In this document: positions 22,201 to 32,644 of the stretch, piece by piece
How positions within the stretch are numbered: the first letter of the stretch is position 1
Layout: each line of letters starts with the position of its first letter
NCBI GenBank assembly: GCA_017979445.1
Contig: CM030715.1
Coordinates: 26,465,169-26,529,168, forward strand
Direction: 5' to 3'
DNA from: Akebia trifoliata
Taxonomy: Eukaryota > Streptophyta > Magnoliopsida > Ranunculales > Lardizabalaceae
Length of the DNA stretch: 64,000 bases
Program-made: the position numbers and the translations under genes
Notes under the pieces: generated by a model
The model's input: only the letters and a program-made list of their open reading frames with translations
Told to the model about the DNA's origin: nothing
Database searches by the model: none

Positions 22201-25200
22201 ACCTCTGGCAGCTCCCAATCATTCTACGACCTCCTGAAGCCTAAGTCTCAACTCGATCCTCCAAGGTTGGCCCTATAGAAGCTAGCAACATGGAGGTTCC
22301 TTTTTCTAAAGATTGCAAATAGCGAGGGAAATCTCTCCTTCGAAGGGCCCACGCCACACCACAAGTCATCCCAAAAATTAACTTTATGACCCCTCCCAAC
22401 CTTGAAAGAAATCCTTCCCCCTTCCTGCAAGAGCTTAGCGAGGATGGATGCAAAACAAACGAATGCAATTGGGCCCACCATTTAGAGCCAAAATTGCTGC
22501 CTTCATTTGTGGTTAAAAACTCCCATAAACAAATGCAATCATGATCTAAGAGAGATCAACACCCCTCCCCACACACATTTCTCTGTAATTCACCCCTATT
22601 CTCTATTTCTCTTCTCTCTCATTCTTCCAACTCTTGTAATGGAGGGGGAAAAACTCGATGGTCTATTAATGGTAGAATTGTTCCTCAAAGGTAATTCCTA
22701 ACTTTAATTCCCTATTTCTCCTCTCAGAAATCCAAAGCAAGTGATGCAATCATCTTTCATTCCTAATTTTTTTTCCTTATCTAATTATCTTCGTTGCTGA
22801 AGTCATGTCTATATCTTTGAGTTACTTGTATGATCTGAAAGGTAGAGTAGCTTAATGTATCCCAAAATTGAAGGCTAATTAATTGTTAGATTGGGCTCAA
22901 GCCAATTTAAATCAGTGGTCTAAATTCCAAACCCATAGAATTAGAGTTATTTACTTCACTAATTTCGTTAGGATTGTCTTAAATTGAGTTTGGAGTTCTA
23001 TTTGATAAGTTTAGCAAATGAGAGTACATAAGAGTTTCTTATTATCCTTTGCTTTGAGTTAGGAAACTTAGGGATGGAGAAATCTATAAATTGGGATGTA
23101 ACATTGCTATTGTACAAAGAGTTAACTAGTTGGATGAGATGTTTCATTATGGTTTGGAAACCTCGAGTGGGAGCTTATGCCCTGGTTCTCCATTTTCTTG
23201 TGCATTAAATGAGATGGGTTACCCCATCTCTGCATGGTTTGTTTTGAGTTATGAAACTTAGGGATGGAGAAATCTATAGATTGAATTGTAGCATTGTCAT
23301 TATATGAAGAGTTTGTTAATTGAATGAGATTTTCATAGGGTTCGAAATCCTTGGGTGATGAATTATGCTCATGAACTGGTGGATTCTGGTTCCCCATCTG
23401 TGTGTGGATTCAGCCTTGGAAATTTGCACTAGTGTTGGTAAATACCACAATTGTATCTGACACCAACCCATTTCCCTGATCACCATCCATTTATCATCAT
23501 CATTGTTTCCTATCAACATCACCATCACCATCTTGGCATCCAGAATCATTATCACCATTGTTCCTATACTACTATCCCCAACATTGTCCTGTCCACCAAA
23601 TCTCACTGCTGCACCCGACATGATCGTCAACTAACCCTCATAAACATTACCCATGGAACACTGCTGCAACTAACGCCCACCAATTCTGCAATATCTTGGC
23701 CGTTGAATTCATGAACAACCAATATTCTTGGGGGTATGGTCCAAGAGTATTATTGAGTCTTTTGATTCCTCTTCTTTTTTGGAGCAAGGGCTTTGATGAA
23801 TTTAGAGGAGTCTCGTTCGAGGATCTTTAGGTGAATTGGGACATTGTGTGTGATCTTTGACTGCTTTTGTTTAGTTGTTTTTTAGTTGTTTTGTTTGATC
23901 TTTTTTGTTCTTGTTTTATTTTGCCTTTGTATTCGGCTTGGTGGCCACCTTGTCCCCTTTCTTTCTTAATAAAATTTTCTTTACCTATAAAAAAAAGTCT
24001 TTTGATTTCCAAACGAATTCAGTTTCTTTTCTTTAAGTTGGAAATTTTTTTTTTCCTTGAAATGATAACAGTTTAATGGTCGCTTCCCCTGTCATTAGTT
24101 TCCTTATATTTGATACTTATTACCCATCCATAGAATGGGTATTGTATGTTTTACTTCAAATCTAGTTTCTATTGTTCAATTCAGACAGGACTGCAGTGTA
24201 CTAACATTTTCCTTATTTTGGTTTTTGTTTCTTCTTGTAGGGCTTGTCAATCTTTCTGTCACAGGTTAGAGCTCATCCGAGAAACTCAACTTTTTTAGTT
24301 GGTGAAGAACTTTAAAGCTTAGATGGTGCTTTTTATCTCATGATAATCATCTTTATTTTTGAACTGGTGAAAAAGTTTGTTTTGTAGGAATCTCTTGTAT
24401 GGTATCTAGTTTTTTTAATTCTTTGCTTTCCCTGTTTCTTCCTACTTAGAAATATAGTTTAATCTTTAGGGAATTAGATCTTTGACAATTCATATGCATT
24501 TGGTTGTTAACTTTAAATGTCAATGTGCTTGAAATTTATATGCATAAAGCGCCCTGTTAACTGTTCCCAAAGGAAAAAAAAAAACAAAAGAGGTGAAAAT
24601 TGCACTTCATAAGGCTGAGGACCCCTCACAAGTTTTTGGTTTATCTAATTTACATATGGGAAGAAATTAATGTAGTTACTGGGATTATCGAAATGAATGT
24701 GCAGGAAGGATGCTATCATGCAAGATACCACAATGGAAAATGCCTCATTTTGGAAAACTGGTTCCCTATGACTCACAAATTATGAAAATCTCGTTGAAGT
24801 AGATTGAAAATGTAGGTTGTTGGTACACGTAATGTCTAAAAGGTGTCTAATGGCTTATATACAATGGAATTCCTTCTATATGTACTTGGTCAAATTTTAT
24901 TTTATGTACTTAAGTTAGAAAGCTCCAAGATTTCTGTAGAAACTTGTTCTATTAGGCAATGATGATTGAGACATGTAGTGCTGATTCTCAACATTTCTAT
25001 TTATTAGTATCTATTATTTTTTTTTTAACAAAGGTAACAAGGACAACACATACCTCGATTCACACAATGTAAAGGTAGTGTCACCATCACCCTTTATTTA
25101 AATGGTTACTATAAGTGATTTTGAAAGAGCACAATCACGGTGTGATACCAGAAATCTATTTTTATCGAGTTACATTATGTAATAAAAAAAATTAAAATTA

Positions 25201-27046
25201 CTTCTTTACTTTTCACTTTTTTTTTGTTATTTTAATTCTAAACTTTTGAGTTAAATATAGCTACAATTTATATTATAATACATGTGTACAGACGCATCAT
25301 CATTTCAAACTCCCCAAAGTCACTGTGTTAATCCATTTTTTTTTTGCTAAAGACTTCAAGGAAACATTTATGGTGTGATCCTGAGAAATATGGCCAGTTC
25401 CATAGGATATGAAACTAGTTCTTTTAGAGCACCGTAAATCAATCATCCTTCATGAAATGTCTGCAACAAGACTGTTACTCTACTAGAATTATTGGTTCGG
25501 TCTGTTGGTATTGAGTATTGACAATTGATCTACATGTAAAATATGTGTGCAACAAATACATTCCAAATAAGTGTGTTTAATTTTGATTTACATATCTTCA
25601 CACGAGCTAGATTTTAGAGGTGACCTATATTAAACAAACAATAGGAGATCATGCCCATCTTACTTTAGTCGTTCCTCTTTTACAGTGTCATCACGAATTG
25701 TATATCACTTGCCTTTACATATTCTTTCTTGTGAACTGTATTCTACCCTGCAGGGTGCCCTTGAGATGACCTTAGATAGGGAATATATATTGAAAGAAAT
25801 AGAAAGAAGAAAATGAAGAGAAAAAATAAATCAGGACTTTGGGAGCAGCATAAATCTAGAACTCTCAGACCTCTTTCAAATCCCAAGGAAGACTTGACTC
25901 CAACCAATGCTGAACTTCAAAAAAATCTTTTGGGATTGAAACATCCAAGACATTCATCTTCTTTTCATTTTCATAGGTCAAGCATGAAGATGGGTTTTGA
26001 TCCCATCACACAGAGATTTTACCACCTCACTGAGGTGGCACCTTCTAAAGCACCATCTTTTAGTGTGCACTTTTTTTCTTTTTCTTGTGTCTTCGTCTAT
26101 TTGAGTCTAGTCTTCATTGTTTGCCCCCGTGTTATTCATTTCTGATAAAGTGATTATTACCGTAGAAAAAAAATGGAAGCTGGTGATGAATTTCCTTGGT
26201 CTCATCATGTTTTTCTTATCTATGTTCTTTGTAATTCCTCTCCATGACTTATTTTTTCACTTCCACCATTCCCTGCTTCACCATATTCAAACCCTTCAAT
26301 TTCAATCAAAAGATAACCCAACCATACCAACTAATTTAAAAAGAAAAAAAATAAAATAAAATAAAACATCCTTGCGAGTACAAATGTTAAGTCGACCATT
26401 AGAGGATGAAAATTCCCCCTTTGAGAGAGATCTGAAGTTAGAGGTCACACATGCTTGGCTCAAGTTGACAAGACCCAACAATACCATATGTCATTAGTCC
26501 TTAACGCTTGTTCCTTCTTGGCATAGTTTGATGGCTTGTGTTGATGTAGAAGATAATTTGAATATCTGAACTCTAGGTTCAATATTTTAAACCAAGATGG
26601 GCAAAATTAGTTACATTTGTTAAGGTGGGACGGTAGGAGACTGTAAGATTGTGAGCCTTCATTTACTTCACTCAATTATTTTATTGCCCAAGTTGGTCGA
26701 TTTCTTTTTGTATATTTAATATGCATACATTTGATCAATTACAGATTGCGGTAAAAATGATCCGGATCTGAACAAGGAGATGGAGAAGCAATTTGTGGAT
26801 CTATTAACAGAGGAGTTAAAGCTGCAGGAGGCAGTCGCCGAAGAACATTCACACCACATGAACTATACCTATGTAGAAGCGAGGAGGGTGGCTTCTCAGT
26901 ACCAAAGGGAGGCTGAGAAGTGCAATGCTGCCACGGAGACTTGTGAGGGTGCCAGAGAACGTGCCGAGGCACTATTGACCAAGGAGAGGAAGGTAACATC
27001 TGTATGGGAGCGGAGGGCCCGGCGATTGGGCTGGGAAGGCGAGTAG
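19228..27046 (+). CDS. DUF1068 / ELMO-type Golgi scaffold protein (3 exons)
   Basis: Exons: 19228-19429, 24241-24264 and 26745-27046. All junctions obey GT-AG (CCCG|gtatgg, tgtag|GGCTTG, CACAG|gttaga, ttacag|ATTGCG). The joined frame is 528 nt, 175 residues, with no breaks. The N-terminus is short and basic with paired Cys (RRSGACLRCC), followed by one hydrophobic segment (about residues 14-32) fitting a signal anchor. A Cys/Pro-rich linker (CAPCLCDCPPP) follows, then a long charged helical C-terminus (about 85-165) likely to form a coiled coil, ending RLGWEGE. This matches the plant-specific DUF1068 family, whose Arabidopsis ELMO members (including NKS1/ELMO4) act in the Golgi as scaffolds for homogalacturonan synthesis and cell adhesion. 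The role here is inferred from family. Intron 1 (4.8 kb) carries two LINE fragments and tandem repeats; intron 2 is 2.5 kb. Confidence 0.9.
19489..19980 (+). repeat. Three diverged ~160-167-bp tandem repeats in intron 1
   Basis: Copies begin near 19489, 19650 and 19815. Each has the order: 'gggttat...gtagggatt', 'gggatacccattcca', 'tttattttaaa', 'ttttgatctctg' or similar, 'gtgattttggtttctag', 'ttgttcttgctattttg'. The first copy starts only ~60 bp after exon 1. The copies are T-rich on the coding strand, as intron sequence usually is. Confidence 0.8.
21421..22500 (-). mobile_element. 5'-truncated LINE (L1-type) fragment in intron 1
   Basis: The minus strand encodes the C-terminal part of a LINE ORF2. 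It shows VNFWDDLWCG (near 22370), then a zinc-binding RT-associated region with CCTCLPDEGSANHLLVHC (near 21900) and WGIWKERDATTFKGK (near 21700). A poly-A tail appears as the T run at 21421-21431 on the plus strand. Frameshifts and stops interrupt the frame. The reverse transcriptase itself is missing through 5' truncation. The 5' edge is approximate and I could not identify the target duplication. Confidence 0.8.
23048..23420 (+). repeat. Two-copy ~190-bp imperfect tandem repeat in intron 1
   Basis: The block TTTGAGTTAGGAAACTTAGG...GGAGAAATCTATA at about 23050 recurs at about 23241. Following elements (GAGTT...TTGGATGAGA, CATTATGGTT or CATAGGGTTC, CTGGTTC) recur in the same order. Confidence 0.7.
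23768..23995 (+). mobile_element. Severely truncated LINE 3' end with target duplication
   Basis: About 228 bp ending in 'cttaataaaattttcttta' plus a short A run, the usual 3' end of plant L1-type LINEs. A 12-bp direct repeat, agtcttttgatt, flanks it (23756-23767 and 23996-24007). No coding sequence is retained. Confidence 0.8.
24265..26744 (+). other. Intron 2 of the ELMO-type gene
   Basis: Intron of 2,480 bp with GT-AG borders. It contains an uncharacterised 110-codon open frame (25813-26145), whose product matches nothing I recognise and ends in a hydrophobic stretch. I do not call it a gene. Confidence 0.7.
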
Positions 27047-27482
27047 ATCATCTACGTATTTTTATTTAATTTACTATCTAGTTTTCCATTTATCTGCGAA
27101 GTGCGGTGATCGATGATATTTATATAAGAAGGGAAGAAAATCCTGATTTAGATGTAGAAATATGTTTCTTGTCATCCATTTTTCTTTTTTATATTCCTTG
27201 TTTTTCTTAAGTGTAATATTTATATCTCCCATGCGGCCTTTTTACCAAACAATGGGCTCTTGATCATATAAGCTTGGAGTAATTGTGATTTATTTACTTT
27301 CATAATTCCACATATTTATTTATGAGGATCCCTTAGATATGACGATCAGTCCACACAAAATGGCCTGCAGACCAGCTGATTATGATTAGGTTACCTTCTA
27401 TGTGTTACTATTTCATTGGTTGTTGGAATCATGTTGGGTCCAGCAAGAATAAAACTATCTTTGGTTGATATTAGTATTATTT

Positions 27483-28210
27483 GGAGTGATTTAGACATGT
27501 CCCTCTTCACGTTTTGGTCAATGTTAAGAGATACTCCTGTGTTTTCAAATTGTTGATATGCCCCTCTTGACTTAGGTCTTCTGTGAGTGAGTAGCTCAAA
27601 TGACCTAAATGCTCACATCTTCGACCTTTACTCAAAAACCTCTCCATCTTCAGCCTTAGGGTTAGGGTGAGGTTTTTTAAATCATTTTCAACCCTAAAAT
27701 TATATCTTGTTTAACCTTAAAACCTCAAGAGCAAGATAAGATTTTCAAAGTACAAGGACGGATTTTTGGGTAGAAAAATCAAGGATTTTTACAAGACATT
27801 GAAGTTGATTGTTTTAAGAGACCAAGATGATCATTTTCAACCCTAAAATTATATCTTGTTTAACCTTAAAACCTCAAGAACAAGATAAGATTTTTAGAGA
27901 AGTACAAGGATGGATATTTGGGTTAAAAAGTCAAGGATTTCTATAAGACATTGAAGATGATCGTTTTAAGAGGAAATTGAGTATGATAATAGGAAATCAA
28001 GGTTCCAACAAGACATTGCAGGCTAGGCGAGTTTAAGAGGAGATTGAATAGGTTAAATATGGTTTACTCTAGATATGAACAGTTTGAATATAAAATATTT
28101 TTAGGGTAAAGTTATTAACCCTAGGTCAAGGGGGATGTCATCAGTTTGAAAACACAAGGGTGGTATCTCTAATATTGACTAAAACATAGGGGGGCATGTC
28201 TAATTCACCC
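27483..28210. mobile_element. GAGTGATTTAGACATG-family MITE, copy 2
   Basis: The ends correspond to those of 10108-10818: the left end is GGAGTGATTTAGACATGTCC, and the right end in reverse is GGGTGAATTAGACATGCCCC. Inside, a ~75-bp block (TTTTCAACCCTAAAATTATA and following) is repeated in tandem near 27690 and 27836. No clear target duplication survives. It lies about 440 bp downstream of the ELMO-type gene. Confidence 0.75.
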
Positions 28211-28556
28211 AGAAAATTACCATGCGATCCTATATAACCTTGGCTAGACTTCCAAAAAATTTTTTTATGAAAAAAAAAAATTCTTCCATCATGTTATCTT
28301 CATAATCCCCTTAATATTTTAAATCACAAAGAGGTCTTGTGATTCATGTGTTTGCATATGCCACCTAATAGTAATATATAATGTTAAAATACTTGGAAAA
28401 AAATAATGGGAAGCTCAATCCAAGTAGGGTTATGAAGTAGAAGCATGGTTTAAAGATTTGTCACCTTTAAATTGAATATTTTGATATTTTTCAATCAAGA
28501 AAATAAATGGGCAACTAGTTGAACCTTTCTTTTTATCTATTTAGACAAGATTTAGT

Positions 28557-28818
28557 CTATGGTTACTCTCAATTGAATGACCTACACTTTGTGGAGACTA
28601 TCTTCACAAAACATTAGTGGAAAGCATTATCGACAAACTCTCTAGAGAGTATAGGCAGCTATTGTCACTCTACCATGGAATTGTTGAGACGATTAGAGCT
28701 CGAAAGTCCATAATTCAATAATGATGCCCAGACATCCTCTTTTTATCTGTACTTGAGCATATAATTATGTACTTTCAAGCTATAATCGTCTCAAAATTCC
28801 ATGCTAAAGTAACCATAG
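28557..28818. repeat. Hairpin-forming inverted repeat
   Basis: The left arm at about 28671-28715 (CATGGAATTGTTGAGACG...) pairs with the right arm at about 28760-28808, roughly 40 of 45 positions, around a ~45-nt loop. A second short inverted pair, CTATGGTTACT (28557) and AGTAACCATAG (28808-28818), encloses it. This could be a small foldback MITE or a small-RNA hairpin precursor; the sequence alone does not decide. Confidence 0.6.
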
Positions 28819-29910
28819 TCCTTTCTTTGTAAATGCAAGAACATGATATATAATATCATATTGGTTCATTCATCCTTTATGTTTCATCGAAAATGCTGAG
28901 CATTCACAAACATGCACAAATAATTAGCAACTGTAAACTTTTATCACCCTGGTTGCCACCAACCACTAGTAATGTTTTTACAAGGATTTGCAGAGTACCA
29001 AGATGGGTCTGTTGAGAATGAGACAAATGAAAATCAACAAGCCTAGGAAGATTGAAGGACTGATGGAACTGCCTTATTAGTTGAAAATAGGTTAAGAGGG
29101 CAATACAGAGGAAAAGAAGAAAACAGAGAGAAATATAAAATATTAATCAAAATTAATACTAATACCAAAGCTGTCTAAACATCATGAATCTAATAAATAA
29201 GCAAGTTTCTTAATATGGTCTACCAAGGCATGGCTATAATGCATTAGAAATTAAACCATTGTGTTGAACCAATTGTTTGAGCTTCTAAGCTTATTGAAAG
29301 TGTGCGCATATTCACTTTCATTATCTCAATCCTCATGTTCTTTGTGTATGTTCCTTCTAATTGGCAATAATCGGCTTTGTTAAATATGTCCAAACTATCT
29401 CAATTGACTTTCTCTTAGTTTATCTCTTATTTGGACAGAGTTGAATGGAAAAACATGATTTGTTTGGCCGAACCCAAATCTTTGAGATAAGATTTTGGTG
29501 TTTGCCCATTTGTTCGTTGACCCAAAATGGATGATTGTGTCTCCCTTCATTGCCCTACTCCAGATATCCTCGAGATTCCAGCTTTTCGTACTTATAGACT
29601 CTGTACAATACACATCCTTCATAGCTATTCCACCAACTAATGGTGACTTTTCCTTTCATCACGTTTTCCTCTCACTCTAGATCAATTTTTTCTTTAACAT
29701 AAGTATTTATTATCTTGTGTGGTACATGATGACCTGCGATGACCTGCTTACCACCAAGAAAAGGTATATGATGCCCTCATAAGATATACCATCACATAAT
29801 CCATTATTAACCTCATTCTTATAAACAAAAATTTCTGGATTTCCCTATACTGAATTAAGAAAAGATCCAAGTAATGTCTTTTGTTTTTACATAAAATATA
29901 TAAGGCACAT

Positions 29911-30297
29911 GCAAGAGCCATATAAGAAATCAAACTATGCCAAATATTGTTTAATATATGGGTTAGAAATTTTGGAATGGACTGGAATTTTTATTTATTT
30001 ATTTATTTTTTTGTTTGTGAGGATGATCTATATGGTGAGAAGGTCATCCTCATAAAAAATCAGCTCATTCTGAAACTTTTAACCCTATCGAAAGTAGTTA
30101 ACAAATAATTGTCGGTCCATGATTTTTCAACTTGTAAGTTGGGGTTAGAAGTTTCAGAATAAGCTGATTTTTTGTAAGAATGATTTCTTCACCATAGAGA
30201 TTATCCAAAAAAATAAAATAAATTGGCCCACTCCAAAACTAAAACCCATATATTGAAAAATGTTTAGCATAATGTTTGGTTTCTTATACGCCCCCCC
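29911..30297. mobile_element. Foldback MITE (double-hairpin family)
   Basis: The outer arms are ATATAAGAAA(T/C)CAAAC...GC(C/T)AAA in inverted orientation. The inside has the family's two palindromes with GAGGATGATCT/GGTCATCCTC and CAGCTCATTC, separated by the spacer containing GTCGGTCCATGATTTTTCAA. It is more degenerate than other copies and the ends are approximate. It has no genes. Confidence 0.7.
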
Positions 30298-31196
30298 TTA
30301 TGTATGTGTGTGCGTCCTAAGAGCATACTTTAAGGTGCATTAAATACATTGGAAGTAAGCAGTTAAGGGTATTTTTGGTAAAAAAATAATATTTGAAGGC
30401 ATTTTTTACAGGAAATTAAATGTCCAAAATTTAATTTCAAAAACACCAAATCTATGTTCAAATTTACATCTAACTTCACTATGATCAAATGTCATTTTTC
30501 TCAAATTGAATAAAATTACTCTCCTACGTTAGATTTTTAAAATTACAAAAATAATATTTAAGTATGTTATCTTCAAAGCCACTCCAATTAATATTTTAAA
30601 TTACAAAAACACCCTTATAAAATAAGATTATCTATTTAAAATATTTTTTTAAAGTAACTATAAAATATTTTAATCTGGCAAAAATTCCATATATGTGCAT
30701 TTGCATCTGTCACCTACTAATAAGTATAACAGAAAATAGTGAATTTGAAAATTGGGCAATTGCTGATTTCTACCCAATTTTTCATTGAGGATTTAAAACC
30801 CAATTTTTTTTTCATGTAAAGCTTAAACATTTTCATAAACATGAGTTTTAATAGAAGACTTGAATGTGGGCAAAATTAAATAGAGGAACAATATTCATTT
30901 AGCTAAAAAAGCATTCACAATGAAGTTAACAGTCCACCAAAAGCTAAGGGAGTCAATGATCCCAGAGTTCCTTTGAGGCCATGGACACAAATAAGTCAAC
31001 AGTCTTCTCAAGCTTTCATAGATATATAATAAAAAACTTACAAATCACAACACTATAACAACAACAACTTAGCTTTCTTTCAACCAAAACCCAAATCTGG
31101 TTAGGAAGATAAAGCAACATTCATTCTTAACATATAGTTCATAAAACTTAAGTATATATAATTATAATAGCATTGGCAGCCTCCATTACTAGACAG
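30298..31196. other. Gene-free interval downstream of RDR6-like pseudogene
   Basis: AT-rich sequence. The segment next to 31197 is presumably the former 3' untranslated region of the RDR6-like gene. I see no other structure. Confidence 0.45.
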
Positions 31197-31766
31197 TCAT
31201 ATTCGCTTAGCCAGGTAACTTTCAAGAGAGTTTATTGACTTGCGAGTCTCAATATTTTCGGTACTCCTACGCCTCACCTTGATCCTTACCAAGTACTCAA
31301 CAGCGATCCATGCGAAGCTAAGCATTGCTGGTGATCTATCTTCACCTGGTGCTCTCAATTCTAAGGATTTTTTCACCCACTGAGGATGGTTTGTCACTTG
31401 GTACCAAGCAGACGCCTTTTGTTCATACAAGGCATTCTTCTCATCTTCTCTTAGTTGCTGAGAATCCTGCCCCATGTTCTCAAAAATATTCTTAAAGTCC
31501 CTCTTTAGGACATAATAAGCATCCTTTATCTTTTCCTTAATATCTCCTTGCTTCTGGCTGTTGTACGTTGGCAGGGACCATACGTGTCCGGTTACCATCT
31601 CTTCTTCAGTGCTCACCATATATTTCCCCAAAAGAGCATTGAGTTGTCCCTCATATGAGCATTTTAGATTCCAAGCATCATTGATGAAATCCAAAGATCC
31701 TGGAATCTCTAGATCTGAGTCATAAGGTACGTCTTTGGGAGACCATGATATCTCTAATGATGATAG

Positions 31767-32077
31767 TGTCAGTAAGATACAACATATATATTTAGCTAGA
31801 ATTACTCTCTCTAGTTATAGCATGATTTTGTATTATGGCTGTAGATATTTGTCAATCAGATACAGCATATATATTTAGCCATAATTAGTTTCTCTAGTTA
31901 TAGCATGATTTTGTATTATAGCTGTAGATATCTTGTACTTAGTAGGAAGATTATAGTTTCCTTATTTAGTCTCTCCTTGATTTTTGTAATTGCTGATATT
32001 CAACCTTGTAATCAGCCCAACAGTTTCTATATATTATGAGGAACCCTCACAATGAGAGGCATTCAGTACAATTGACA
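31767..32077 (+). repeat. 5' LTR of copia element
   Basis: 311 bp, starting TGTCAGTAAGATACAACATA and ending ACAATTGACA. It contains an internal direct duplication of about 80 bp (AGATACA(A/G)CATATATATTTAG... through GCTGTAGATAT). Confidence 0.95.
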
Positions 32078-32090
32078 TGGTATCAGAGCC
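32078..32090 (+). other. Primer-binding site of copia element
   Basis: TGGTATCAGAGCC directly follows the 5' LTR and complements the initiator tRNA-Met 3' end. Confidence 0.9.
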
Positions 32091-32324
32091 TAAATCATCT
32101 AAATTAGGATTGTTCTAGGTTTCAATTTTTTTTAGGGCAGAGAGTTTCTTTTTTGCTGGAAACTACTCTTTTGTGGTGATTAGTGACTATCGGTAGATTC
32201 TTTAGAGATTGTGAAAATTTTGTGGTGGTTGTCGACAAGTTCTGTGCAGTCTGTGGTGGTTGTTGGCAGGTTTTGGGTTGTTATTTTTTACTAGAACAGT
32301 GTTGGAGTGGATCGGTTGGTGCTG

Positions 32325-32550
32325 GAGTACTGTTGTTTGGTGCTGTTTGGGTTGCTGACTGGTGATTTTAGGCTCTAAAGGTTGCTGTTTGGTGGACTTG
32401 GGCTTGTTGTCCAACAAATCTGGTAGGTTTTATGCTAGAGTACTGTTGTTTGGTGCTGTTTGGGTTGCTGACTGGTGATTTTGGGCTCTAAAGGTTGCTG
32501 TTTGGTGGACTTGGGCTTGCTGTCCAACAAATCTGGTGGGTTTGGGGCTG
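32325..32550 (+). repeat. 113-bp tandem duplication in copia leader
   Basis: Two near-identical copies begin at 32325 and 32438 (GAGTACTGTTGTTTGGTGCT). They lie between the primer site and gag and do not affect coding. Confidence 0.85.
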
Positions 32551-32644
32551 TTATTTCTTTATCAGGTTTTACAATTTCTGATCCTAGTGGCTTCGGGTGT
32601 TTATTTTGATTTCAAGTTGGTGTTGTTGTTATATTGGTTTCATC

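Noticed and set aside
25813..26145. 110-codon frame in intron 2 of the ELMO-type gene, possibly a small secreted peptide
   Set aside because: The hydrophobic part is C-terminal and not a signal peptide; no known peptide motif; it sits within a spliced intron.
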